Source: Spongiihabitans sp963422685 (GTDB lineage Bacteria > Pseudomonadota > Gammaproteobacteria > Arenicellales > Poriferihabitantaceae). Taken from it: a stretch of 64,000 nt of DNA. Position numbers and translations under genes: made by a program. The stretch is taken from contig OY730442.1 of NCBI GenBank assembly GCA_963422685.1, positions 2,666,001 to 2,730,000 on the forward strand, read 5' to 3'. The notes under the pieces were generated by a model. That model worked only from the letters and a program-made list of their open reading frames with translations, was not told where the DNA came from and ran no database searches. Numbering within the stretch: position 1 is the first letter of the stretch; each line of letters begins with the position of its first letter. This document shows positions 1 to 8,442 of the stretch, piece by piece.

Positions 1-656
1 CCAACCTGGTCACCCCAACTGGTGTCTGAGATACGGCGGCTGCGTGAACTGCATCCGAACCTCGGCAAACAGCCCCTGTGGGTGGTGCTCAAGCCCTCCT
101 CGGCCAGTGTCTCCACCATCGGCCGTATCAATGCGCCATTGTCCCACCCGGCTCGGTGACCGCGGCCAACCAAACACGCCGCCCCCCTGGAACTGTTTGC
201 CTGCGATACTGTAGTGCGAGTCCGCTTCACCTTCATCAACCCCTTCTCACGGGTCGCCTTCGCCTGGGCCAGTACCTCCGGCAGCAGTCGCCAGGCCGCA
301 CAAGCCCTGAACCCCCTCACTACCCTTTCCCCATACCCATCCGCTACCTGCTCCGGGACAACGGCGCCGAGTTCATGAAAGACTTCAATGCCTTCCTCCA
401 ATAACACGGCATCACCCGCTACCGGACCTATCCCGGATCACCCAAAATGACCGCACCATCCAGGAGTCATTCATCGATTATCATGCGGCCCTGCGGTTCA
501 CTGACCTGGCCGGTTTCAACCGTGCCCTGGCAGATTGGCTGGTATTCTACAACACTGCACGACCCCACCGTTTCCTGGCACTGCAATCTCCGCTACAATC
601 CCTCCTTGTCAACTACCCACACTGCCATAGGTTATGGACGCGTACAAAGGTTTGAC
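1..656 (+). pseudogene. Decayed rve-type (IS481-like) transposase
   Basis: No intact reading frame exists, but three frames read in succession give a transposase. The first frame contains WSPQLVSEIRRLRELHPNLG, the N-terminal helical region of IS481-like transposases. A later frame gives LRDNGAEFMKDF, which carries the second catalytic Asp region of the integrase core. The last gives FYNTARPHRFLALQSP, the usual C-terminal end. Frameshifts near 160, 300 and 450 and an in-frame stop near 402 show it is dead. The 5' end is cut by the window edge. The family is assigned by motif only; another rve-domain IS family is possible. Confidence 0.7.
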
Positions 657-729
657 AAGAATTACCCATAACAGGATAATCCCGCCTCCATTTTCCCGGC
701 TAATCGCAAGATTCCTGTAATCGGTAATT

Positions 730-805
730 GGGGCGTTAGCTCAGTTGGTAGAGCATCTGACTTTTAATCAGGTGGTCGTGGGTTCGAACCCCGCACGCCC
801 CACCA
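730..805 (+). tRNA. tRNA-Lys (TTT)
   Basis: This is a full cloverleaf with a 7-bp acceptor stem (GGGGCGT paired with ACGCCCC), a D-arm beginning AGCTCAGTTGG, and the anticodon loop CTTTTAA giving anticodon TTT. The T-arm is GGTTCGAACCC and a genomic CCA follows discriminator A. It stands alone, directly after the decayed transposase. Confidence 0.97.
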
Positions 806-1251
806 TTCAAGGGCTGTGGTGATGTAAAAGCTTTGCGTTCTGAACTATTTTCACAAATAGTATTGGGCGCTCAAAAATCACAGTAAAAACCGCTTACTCC
901 TCCAAAGGAGCACAAAAACAACGACCATCGCGAATCCTGGTGGTTTGCCCGTCAATCAGGGAGCGGTTTTATTGGCTGATGTAGCCGATACGCAAAATAT
1001 GAGGTTGATTTTCATGGCTGTTTTATGACTGCGGGCAGTAACAGATTTGTCGGATAGGATCACATTCAATAGCCCCACGCCAGACGATCTCCGTCCCAAC
1101 CTGTTTCGCGATTTTTACGGTCGATCGATAAATACTACTCCTATCCGCTCACCCACCGAACGAATCCGATACTCTCTCGCGATGCAAGAATATTCGATCA
1201 ATCAAGATCGCCTTTGCGAACCGCTTACTGATGCTCATACTCTCTAATAGA
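806..1251. other. Intergenic, nothing recognised
   Basis: The stretch between tRNA-Lys and the IS5-type remnant has only short shadow frames, and no motif, RNA fold or repeat was recognised in it. Confidence 0.5.
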
Positions 1252-1269
1252 CTAGGCCGTGTTGACGAG

Positions 1270-1781
1270 TTATCGGAGTATGATCCGGCTTGACACGATG
1301 TGAACGAATGCCAGGAAGGTGCGGGCGAGTTTCTCATCGCGCGTGGCGATGCGGCGAAAATGTTTGGGTTGGTTGAAGAACCGCTCCACCTTCTGACCCA
1401 GCTGGTACTTCTCCCGGTCATGGGGAAGCCGCTCGGTGCGGTTCGCCCTGGCGGGAATCACGGCCTCAATGCCCCGGTGTGCCGGCTGTGTGGCGTCGGT
1501 ATCGCAGGCCTGGTCCATGACCACCGCAGTCGGTTCGGTGCCGTCTTTCAACTGCGCCCACAGCAGCTTGTAGCCCTTGGCGTCATGACGCTCCCGTATT
1601 TGAGATTTTTCCGGGCATACCTTTTGATGTCCGATAACGACAATGCAGGGACAACCCCCCGTGGTTGTCCTTCATCTGGACAGGCACGGGGGCCTGTCCC
1701 TACTTTGACGCCGGGGTGCTTGATGTCCTGCAAGATTGATTCAATCCGCGACCAGATCGCATCGGTGACCCGTATACTCAT
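1270..1781 (-). pseudogene. IS5-family transposase, internally deleted
   Basis: The frame starting MSIRVTDAIWSRIESILQD gives the N-terminal DUF4096-like part of IS5 transposases. It then runs into the paired-hairpin repeat. After a frameshift near 1550 the C-terminal part resumes with AVVMDQACDTDATQ and ends VERFFNQPKHFRRIATRDEK, the characteristic IS5 tail containing the catalytic Glu region. The central part between the N-terminal segment and the C-terminal part is absent, so the element cannot mobilise itself. Confidence 0.8.
1647..1700. repeat. Two adjacent palindromic repeats
   Basis: There are two hairpins in a row. The first has GGACAACC at 1649-1656 pairing with GGTTGTCC at 1663-1670. 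The second has GGACAGGC at 1678-1685 pairing with GCCTGTCC at 1692-1699. Both have G/C-rich 6-base loops and near-identical outer sequence. They resemble REP/BIME-type dispersed palindromes of proteobacteria and lie inside the transposase remnant, exactly where its central part is missing. Confidence 0.7.
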
Positions 1782-2079
1782 GACGACCCTCCTCAACACT
1801 GTTGCGGGATAAAATTATTAATAATTTGATAATTCGTCAACACGAGCTAGATGAGCAATTTCATGAGCTCATACAGAACTTCCAGCCACTTCTTTAACCA
1901 CCCCGGAAGGGCAATCAAGTTTTTAAGACTGTCCTTAACTATCGCTGCGTTAGCCATCGCGAGGCCAGGTTCATCCCCGTCCCGCATTTTTTTAGCCGGT
2001 TAGGGTAGCATCGAAAGATTTACCTGGCGTCCTGGATTCCAGAGTACCAGAACCATCTCCTACCGTGCTGGCGAACGCC

Positions 2080-2592
2080 AGCGGCTGCTGGGGCCGGGCC
2101 AGCCTGAATGTGATTTCAGTAAAGATGGATTTGCCACTGCTATTGGTCACTTTTAACCGGAGGGCTGAACTGCCTGCCGTGCTCGGGGTGCCTGTGAAGC
2201 TGCGCTTACTTGAATTAAATTTGGACCTCGCAGGATGCCTGATACTACTTCGTAGGAATAGAGAGGAGTGCCACCAGTCGCATCCGGCAGGATCACCGGT
2301 TTGATAGGCTGACCCAGCGTGAAGGTTAGTTCCGCTGGCGCGTCGTTGAGCGGCTGGGGCTGGACGCCTCGTCGCTGCTCACTTGTCCGTGTGCGGCGCG
2401 GCCGGGCGACATGAGCGCGTACAGGGTCACCGGGATGACAGTGGCGAGTTTACCGTATTGATTTATGAAATGACGGCGGCGCTGGTTGTCAGGCATCTGT
2501 ATCTGACTCAGAGGGGCAGCCACCGTTTGCGTCCGGTTATTTTTCGGCGTACCGGCGGAAGCGGTGGAAAATATGTCAGAGGAGTGCTGCAT
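2080..2592 (-). pseudogene. Broken Ig-like (He_PIG) surface protein
   Basis: The frame starting at 2592 has a hydrophobic stretch (LATVIPVTLYALMSPGRAAHG) resembling an export signal, followed by a stop. A second frame continues with ELTFTLGQPIKPVILPDATG and a third with FTGTPSTAGSSALRLKVTNS. Together these reconstruct one putative Ig (He_PIG) domain of the kind repeated in bacterial adhesins. At least two frameshifts are needed, near 2360 and near 2215, and nothing follows the single domain, so this is a short dead fragment. Confidence 0.6.
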
Positions 2593-2622
2593 GGTCGGTT
2601 ACCTATTGTATATGAGCGGTGA

Positions 2623-3121
2623 AGTTAATGATTAAGCCGCAATGGTAGAGTAAAAACCGACTATGGCAATCCCCCCGGAACTGCTGACCTCGGGGATGGG
2701 ATATGCGCCGGGTTTGCGCCACAATAGATAAGCCTGGTTCTGCTTCAGCGTATCAAATGGGTTATAAAAACCGGGCTGTAAAGATTTCGGTCTGTTCCGG
2801 GCTATACGTGTCGATAGTCGAACGGGCGCCGGGTTTTTGAGCGGTCAAATGGCTGATTTTAGCTTTCGCGAACCCGGACAGGACGAATTTTCACTGTACT
2901 TTTGTGGCCGCCAGGTGACCGGGTATGGGGGCGTCGACAGGTCTGCCGGTATGCTGGCATTGCCTGTCCCCTGAATTACAGCGCATCGCTTTTTTACTAC
3001 CGATTTGGGGATAAGTCAGGAAACCGCCGTTGCCGTAACTATGGAGCCGGTAGATAACCCCTTACCAAAAGAATCACTCATGCCCCGCCGTAACTGTTAT
3101 CCGGTAGAGGTCTGTATCGTT
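2623..3121. other. Intergenic, nothing recognised
   Basis: No open frame with recognisable coding signal and no repeat was seen between the Ig-domain remnant and tRNA-Arg. Confidence 0.45.
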
Positions 3122-3198
3122 TGGCGCCCCAGAGCGGATTCGAACCGCTGACCTGCCGCTTAGGAGGCGGCTGCTCTATCCGGCTGAGCTACCGGGGC
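3122..3198 (-). tRNA. tRNA-Arg (CCT)
   Basis: On the minus strand the cloverleaf begins GCCCCGG and the acceptor closes with CTGGGGC (one G-U pair). The D-arm is AGCTCAGCCGG, the anticodon loop CTCCTAA gives anticodon CCT, the T-arm is GGTTCGAATCC and CCA is encoded. It reads away from the hydroxyacid/TRAP operon. Confidence 0.96.
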
Positions 3199-3748
3199 GT
3201 GGCTGGATTGTATCTTATGAGAGGGAGGGTGAGAAATGTTGATTGGTAAGGTGACTAAAGGCTTGCGAAACATGAGTGTGCATTTATTGGAGTGATGAGA
3301 GAAAATCAAACCGCGTTTGACTGTCAAAATGCGGGATTAAGCGGGACTATACAGGATTGGGCGGGATCTTTTGCGGACTATCAGAGTGCCATGTCTAACC
3401 AGCATGGCAGTCCAAAAGTGCATGGTTTTCCCGGTCGGGTTGGGCAGGAATGAAACTTCTGGTGCAACTGCCCAGGCAGGTGAAGCCAGGGCCATTGGTG
3501 CGTCTGGCCATTCTGTTTTCGAGCCACGGTTCCGAAAAACTTTGATATGTCTTTGCTATGCCCTTTTATATGTCTTTGAGTAATGGGCCGGGTTGAATGG
3601 CCGGGACGGTATTCCGAATCAGTAATCCGGGAGACTTTAATGGTTTAATGTTGACCGCGATACTTTCCGGGGTGGAAGTGGGCTCGGCGATTGCCGCGGT
3701 ACTCCCGTCAATCCAGGGCCGTCAATCCGGGACGGCAATGGCCATCAA
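3199..3748. other. Intergenic, nothing recognised
   Basis: About 550 bp downstream of the dehydrogenase gene contain no convincing gene. Short imperfect repeats occur (GCGGGA near 3330-3365 and GTCAATCC near 3706-3730), but they form no array. Confidence 0.4.
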
Positions 3749-4720
3749 TCAATCTTTCGGCAATTGATCTCTGGGCGTTTTGCCGGCAAAAAAAGCATCC
3801 AGATTATCCAGTGCGCGAAACCCCATTGCATCCCGGGTTTCATAGGTGGCGCTACCGATATGAGGCAGCATGAATATGTTTTCGTGTTTGGCGAACCGGG
3901 GATTTCCGCCTGGTTCCCTGGCAAAACAATCCAGCCCGGCCGCCGCGATTTTTCCGCATTTAACTGCTTCCAGCAGTGCATCCTCATCCACCAGCGAACC
4001 CCTGGCGGTGTTCACCATTATCGCGCCCTGGGGTAATCGGGAAAATGCGGCGGTATCCATGATGCTGCGGGTTTGCTCTGTGGCCGGGCAATGCAATGAC
4101 AGAAACTCTGACACGGGCAGGAGCGAGTCCAAACTGTGGTGATAAATCGCGTCCATTGCCAATTCCGGTGCCAGACGGTTGCGGTTATGGTAATGGACTT
4201 CCATATCGAATCCGCGCGCACGTTTTGCCATCACCTGACCGACCTTTCCCATGCCGATAATGCCGAGTCGTTTCCCGGTAACTTGGCAGCCTACCATAAA
4301 CGACGGGCTCCAGGTTGACCACTGCCCCGCTCTGACCAGACGATCACTGCCGGCTGCATGCCGTGCTGCGCCGAGCAATAACAGCATGGCAATTTCGGCA
4401 GTGGCGTCTGACAGGACATCGGGTGTATTGGTGACAGTAATGCCGCGCGATTGCAGGGCCGGCAAGTTGCAGTGGTCCACACCGACCGAATAATTGGCGA
4501 TAATTTTTACCCGATCACCAAGGCCGGCTACAACTTCTGCGCTGAAAATTTCCGAGTGACAGGGCATGATGGCGTCTACCCGGTGACTCATTTGCATTAT
4601 GGTTTCGGCTGGGACGGCGGCGTCTTCGGGATTCAGGATCACATGGTAATTTTGCGCTGCCCGGGCTGCGATACTGGCAGAGAGTTTTCGGGTAATCCAC
4701 AGAACCGGTTTGCGAGTCAT
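3749..4720 (-). CDS. D-isomer-specific 2-hydroxyacid dehydrogenase
   Basis: The product is a cytoplasmic NAD(P)H-dependent enzyme interconverting 2-oxoacids and D-2-hydroxyacids, of the glyoxylate/hydroxypyruvate reductase type. From the start at 4720 it has 323 residues, normal for the family. The Rossmann motif GMGKVG lies at 156-161, and the catalytic triad is visible as Arg240 (VNTARGSLVDED), Glu269 (FAREPGG) and His287 (LPHIGSATYET). An upstream start at 4768 would overlap the preceding gene and adds residues unlike the family, so MTRKPVLW is preferred although no good ribosome site is seen. It is the last gene of the TRAP operon. Together with a TakP-like binding protein this suggests a 2-oxo- or 2-hydroxyacid as imported substrate, which is inference. 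Confidence 0.9.
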   Translation of the reverse strand: MTRKPVLWITRKLSASIAARAAQNYHVILNPEDAAVPAETIMQMSHRVDAIMPCHSEIFSAEVVAGLGDRVKIIANYSVGVDHCNLPALQSRGITVTNTPDVLSDATAEIAMLLLLGAARHAAGSDRLVRAGQWSTWSPSFMVGCQVTGKRLGIIGMGKVGQVMAKRARGFDMEVHYHNRNRLAPELAMDAIYHHSLDSLLPVSEFLSLHCPATEQTRSIMDTAAFSRLPQGAIMVNTARGSLVDEDALLEAVKCGKIAAAGLDCFAREPGGNPRFAKHENIFMLPHIGSATYETRDAMGFRALDNLDAFFAGKTPRDQLPKD

Positions 4721-4743
4721 GAGGGTTGGGTGGATGAAAGGTT

Positions 4744-4947
4744 CTATTCGTCGCTTTTGCGAATACATTCATCCCAAAAATCATAGCCGGCCATGCACAG
4801 TACAGACAGGCTGATAATCACGAATGGCAGACCCCCGAGGATGCCAGCGAAACCGGTTGAAATACTGTGTGCGAGTCCAAGCACAAATCCCGACAGGATA
4901 ATCATGCCGGTCAGGCCGGCGATTAATTTTGTGGTTCTGGCAAGCAT
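4744..4947 (-). CDS. Small two-helix membrane protein
   Basis: This is a 67-residue protein with two hydrophobic segments (about residues 7-27 and 33-53) and a charged tail ending DFWDECIRKSDE. The start at 4947 is chosen because GGAG lies about 9 bases upstream; the longer frame from 5013 would overlap the amidase. No family was recognised. It lies 29 bp after the amidase gene and before the hydroxyacid dehydrogenase, so it is co-transcribed with the TRAP transporter genes. A role as a transporter accessory subunit is possible but unsupported. Confidence 0.6.
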   Translation of the reverse strand: MLARTTKLIAGLTGMIILSGFVLGLAHSISTGFAGILGGLPFVIISLSVLCMAGYDFWDECIRKSDE

Positions 4948-4976
4948 GGTTTGATACTCCGCGTGTTGATCAGGTA

Positions 4977-6323
4977 TTAACCGGTTTCGGCGTTTAGATA
5001 GTTTAACAGCCATCGCGTGGTGCGCAGCAATCGATCATCTTCATTCGCGCCGGCAATAAGCTGGACGCCGATGGGAAGGTCATCGGCGCCTTGCAGCAAG
5101 GGCAGAGACAGGCAGGGCAGGCCGCAAAGGGTCCAGATCGTGCAGCAGACTGGATCGCCGGTACCATCTTCGAATAATGGAGCCTCGCCGAGGGCGGCCG
5201 GACTGACAATGGCGTCATAGTCGTGGAAAAATGTCGCGAACCACTGGTTTGCAGCGTCCAGGATTTCAAGCGCTTCATTGTATTGCCCGGTGGTTCGTTC
5301 TTTTGCCGAATCCAGCGCTTTTTGCAGGGTGTCACTGAGTTGATTCCAGTGTTTTTCGCGCGGCTCTTTCAGGCATCGGTAAATTTCGTAGTCATGGATT
5401 ACTTTATGGCATTCAATCAATGCGGCAAATGACTGTGGCGCCGGAATACGTTCAATATGATTCTCCATCGCGGTCAAGAGCTCCTCACAACCTGCTGCGG
5501 CTGCCCGGGCATATTTGTTTGCATAGGGTAAATCAATCCAGACAAAACTCGGCTCTACCGGCACTTCGCAAAGATAGCCTTCGAGCATGCGCGGCCTTGG
5601 GGCAAGATAACTGGACTTGTCGGCATGGTCATAGCCGCCGAGTACATCGCAAAGCAACGCCATATCTTCGGGGTGCGCCGCCAATACACCGACCTGATCC
5701 AGGGTGGCTGATGTCTGCATTACGCCTCGTCGAGAAATAATGCCTCGGCCTGGTTTGAATCCATAAACACCGCAAAATGAAGCCGGTCTGATAACCGAAC
5801 CATTGGTTTGACTGCCAACAGCGAGGGGAACCTGGCCCGCAGCCACGGCGGCGGCAGAGCCGCTGGACGAACCTCCGGGGCTGTAAGCCTGGTTGTGCGG
5901 ATTTTTTGTCCGCGCCGGATTCATATAGGCGAATTCAGTGGTTACCGTTTTGCCCAAAATCACTGCGCCGGCTTCGCGCAGCTTTTCTACCACGGCGCAA
6001 TCATATTGCGGCTGACGCCCTTTATATATGACGCTGCCGCGTTCTGTGGGCATATCCGAGGTATCAAAAATATCTTTAACACCGATTGGAATACCGTGAA
6101 GATCGCCAAGGGGTTTGCCAGCACGTCGAATATGATCCAGGTTCACGGCCTGTTCTAACGCATGATCCTGGTCGAGATATTGCCAGGCGTGGAGTGCTGA
6201 ATCCGTTGCATTTATCGTATTCAGACAATCCGTCACCAGTTGTTCCGAAGTCATGGCGCCCTGTTTGATTAATTCAACCGTCCCGCGCATGGTATTCGGG
6301 TGAGTTTCGGCCGGGTAGTTCAT
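4977..6323 (-). CDS. Amidase signature family hydrolase
   Basis: This 448-residue cytoplasmic amidase hydrolyses a C-N bond in an unknown amide. The Ser-cisSer-Lys triad is visible: Lys83 in GVKDIFDT, the cis-Ser at about 153 in PGGSSSGSAAAVAAG, and the nucleophile Ser176 in NGSVIRPASFCG. The start at 6323 has GGA seven bases upstream and lies 14 bp after the dctM stop. A longer frame to 6383 would overlap dctM. It resembles stand-alone amidases more than GatA, since no gatB or gatC is nearby. Its place inside the TRAP operon suggests it acts on the imported compound or a product of it. Confidence 0.9.
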   Translation of the reverse strand: MNYPAETHPNTMRGTVELIKQGAMTSEQLVTDCLNTINATDSALHAWQYLDQDHALEQAVNLDHIRRAGKPLGDLHGIPIGVKDIFDTSDMPTERGSVIYKGRQPQYDCAVVEKLREAGAVILGKTVTTEFAYMNPARTKNPHNQAYSPGGSSSGSAAAVAAGQVPLAVGSQTNGSVIRPASFCGVYGFKPGRGIISRRGVMQTSATLDQVGVLAAHPEDMALLCDVLGGYDHADKSSYLAPRPRMLEGYLCEVPVEPSFVWIDLPYANKYARAAAAGCEELLTAMENHIERIPAPQSFAALIECHKVIHDYEIYRCLKEPREKHWNQLSDTLQKALDSAKERTTGQYNEALEILDAANQWFATFFHDYDAIVSPAALGEAPLFEDGTGDPVCCTIWTLCGLPCLSLPLLQGADDLPIGVQLIAGANEDDRLLRTTRWLLNYLNAETG

Positions 6324-6336
6324 ATTGATCCAGGCG

Positions 6337-7704
6337 TTACGGGATGTAGGGGCCAAACAGATAATCCGGGAACCACAGCGCAATGGTGGGAAACATATAC
6401 ATCAGCAGCATACAGAATAAAACGATACCGAGATAAGGCATGATGCCTTTAAATATTTGCATCAACTCGATTTGATTGCGTAAAACGCCTTTCAAATAGT
6501 AGGCAGACATGGCCATGGGCGGGGTCAGGAATGAGGTCTGTAGATTCAGCGCAATTAACATGGCGAAGAAGTACGGATTAATGCCAAACGTATCCAGCAT
6601 GGGCAGAAATATCGGTACGAAGATGATCAGTATCTCGGACCACTCCAGCGGCCAACCCAGCAGAAATATGATCAATTGAACCATAATCAGGAACTGCCAG
6701 GGCTCCAACTGCATCGCCAGCACCCAGTGCTCGATAACATCATGGCCACCCAGATATGAGAATACCGATGCAAAAGTCCAGGAACCGACGAACATCCAGC
6801 ACACCATGGCCGTGGCCTTGGCAGTTAAAAACACCGACTCCTTCACCTTCAGCCAGGTGAGCGAGCGATACGTAACCGCAAGCACCAATCCACCCAGCGC
6901 ACCCATTGCCGCCGCTTCGGCCGGGGTTGCCAGTCCACCCAGGATGGAGCCCAGAACCAGCATGATCAATACCGTCAACGGTACAAACGAAGTCAGTAAT
7001 TGCCAATAAATCTCGCTGCGCCTGTATTCGATATCGGTGTGTGGTTTAGGCGCAATGGCGGGGTTTATCCAGACCCGTACCATGACATAAACAATATACA
7101 GCCCCGCTAACAGCAGTCCGGGAAATACTGCTGCCGCATAAAGTCGCAGCGGCGACAACTCGGCAATGGCCGCGTATACAATTAACATGATCGACGGCGG
7201 GATAAGGATGCCCAGGGTACCGCCGGCACAAATAACCCCCGCACTAAAATCGCTTCGATATTTTGCCTCGGCCATGGCCGGGAAAGCCAGTAAACCCATT
7301 AACGTAACCACAGCACCGACGATACCGCTGGCCGTAGAAAACACCGCGCAGGTGACCAATGCGGCGATGGCCATGGAGCCGGGCAGGTTGCGGGCCGCAA
7401 GTTGCAGCGAAGAAAACAGCCGATTGACAATATTGGCCCGCTCTACCACGTAGCCCATAAATAAAAATAAGGGGATAGCCACCAACGTGTCATTTTCCAT
7501 GACCGAATAGGTGTTCTGATTTAACAGGTAGAAAATCCGATTGTTAAAGGCATCAGCGATAACCTCAATGGACCCTGCCTGATGATAAGCGTAATAGCCG
7601 AAGCCAACCCCCATCGCCAGTAATGTGAATGCGATAGGGAATCCGAGCAGCACCAGCACGATGAAAATCCCGAGCATGAATATGGCAACTTCCGGGTTGG
7701 TCAT
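6337..7704 (-). CDS. dctM: TRAP transporter large membrane subunit (DctM type)
   Basis: The product is the translocating subunit of a tripartite ATP-independent periplasmic transporter in the inner membrane, driven by the ion gradient. About 455 residues give the usual 12 or so hydrophobic segments. The family signature SGIVGAVVTLMGLLAFPAM and the glycine/proline-rich loop CAGGTLGILIPPSIMLIVYA are present. Start 7704 (MTNPEVAIFMLG) is chosen because family members begin directly with a helix; the frame to 7869 would run into dctQ with unrelated sequence. No clear ribosome site was seen. It lies between dctQ and the amidase gene. Confidence 0.92.
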   Translation of the reverse strand: MTNPEVAIFMLGIFIVLVLLGFPIAFTLLAMGVGFGYYAYHQAGSIEVIADAFNNRIFYLLNQNTYSVMENDTLVAIPLFLFMGYVVERANIVNRLFSSLQLAARNLPGSMAIAALVTCAVFSTASGIVGAVVTLMGLLAFPAMAEAKYRSDFSAGVICAGGTLGILIPPSIMLIVYAAIAELSPLRLYAAAVFPGLLLAGLYIVYVMVRVWINPAIAPKPHTDIEYRRSEIYWQLLTSFVPLTVLIMLVLGSILGGLATPAEAAAMGALGGLVLAVTYRSLTWLKVKESVFLTAKATAMVCWMFVGSWTFASVFSYLGGHDVIEHWVLAMQLEPWQFLIMVQLIIFLLGWPLEWSEILIIFVPIFLPMLDTFGINPYFFAMLIALNLQTSFLTPPMAMSAYYLKGVLRNQIELMQIFKGIMPYLGIVLFCMLLMYMFPTIALWFPDYLFGPYIP

Positions 7705-7774
7705 GCTGTGGTTATTTGGGTTGGTGTATTCGGCTTGTTGATCCGGTTTGAACCGGGGTTTTCCAGGAATATAG

Positions 7775-8326
7775 TTATTGCGCGAGTAGAGCCTCGGTCT
7801 CGCGTACATCATCCAGTCTTTGCAGCCATACCCCCGACCTGATTGCTTTCCAGCAGCGTATGAGTTCACCTATACCCTGAATAATCAGCAAACCGCCCGC
7901 CACCGGTATGAGTGTTTTGAAAAAATAGATTTGAATTCGCGCTGGACTATTCCAACTGACCTCCTTGTAGCGCCAGGAATCGGATGCGATCTCTGCGCCA
8001 AACCAGCACAGGGCAAGCATACCGGGAAAGAAGAACAGCAGATATAAAATAAAATCGATTGATGCCTGGACCCGCACTGGAAATAACCGATAAAGCACGT
8101 CACCGCGAACATGGCTGTCCTGGGCGAGGGCATACGGGCCCGCCATCAAAAACAGGGCGCCGTACATTTGCACCATCATATCGAACGCCCAAACCGTGGG
8201 CGAGTTAAGCACGTAACGGACGAAAACCTCGTAGGAAACTGAAAAAGTCAGGATAAGGATGCACCAGCCGAAGGCTCGGCCAACCCAGTTGCTCAGGCTT
8301 TCGATGGCATAAACCAGTTTTGTCAC
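7775..8326 (-). CDS. dctQ: TRAP transporter small membrane subunit (DctQ type)
   Basis: This 183-residue inner-membrane protein has four hydrophobic segments. It is the small subunit that pairs with DctM. The DctQ hallmarks are seen in SYEVFVRYVLNSPTVWAFDM and in GPYALAQDSHVRGDVLY. The start is taken as GTG at 8326, with GGAG eight bases upstream; TTG at 8329 is also possible. A stem-loop separates it from dctP upstream, as is common where the binding protein is made in excess. Confidence 0.92.
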   Translation of the reverse strand: MTKLVYAIESLSNWVGRAFGWCILILTFSVSYEVFVRYVLNSPTVWAFDMMVQMYGALFLMAGPYALAQDSHVRGDVLYRLFPVRVQASIDFILYLLFFFPGMLALCWFGAEIASDSWRYKEVSWNSPARIQIYFFKTLIPVAGGLLIIQGIGELIRCWKAIRSGVWLQRLDDVRETEALLAQ

Positions 8327-8349
8327 CAAACCGACTCCGGCAGCCGCCC

Positions 8350-8407
8350 ATTAAAAAAGCGGGGGAAAAGCAGAAAAAGAAAGCGGAGGCCGATAATTGA
8401 CCTCCGC
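8350..8407 (-). terminator. Stem-loop with T-rich tail between dctP and dctQ
   Basis: Read on the minus strand, GCGGAGG and CCTCCGC (8383-8407) form a 7-bp stem. It is followed by a T-rich run interrupted by C and G and a second T6 tract near 8352-8357. It follows the dctP stop, and its likely effect is partial termination or mRNA stabilisation, giving more DctP than DctQM. Confidence 0.55.
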
Positions 8408-8442
8408 ACAGACATCATTGGCAATGCGCCCGGATTTCGCGG

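Larger units (their letters stand above)
1252..1850 (-). mobile_element. Shortened IS5-type element with terminal inverted repeats
   Basis: The element is bounded by CTAG on both sides (1252-1255 and 1847-1850), as expected for the 4-bp YTAR target duplication of IS5 relatives. Inside lie 20-bp terminal inverted repeats, GGCCGTGTTGACGAGTTATC at 1256-1275 and the complement of GCTCGTGTTGACGAATTATC at 1827-1846, with three mismatches. At about 590 bp it is well below the usual 850 bp or so, because the middle of the transposase is missing and a paired-hairpin repeat occupies that place. Confidence 0.8.

Noticed and set aside
3371..3583. 70-residue plus-strand frame
   Set aside because: No ribosome site, no recognisable composition, and it lies in a region of general decay.
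3650..3740. Short GTCAATCC repeats, possible array
   Set aside because: Only two imperfect copies and no spacers of fixed length. No CRISPR array or cas gene was seen anywhere in the window.
7705..7869. Longer DctM start at 7869
   Set aside because: It overlaps the dctQ end and adds hydrophilic sequence not seen in DctM.
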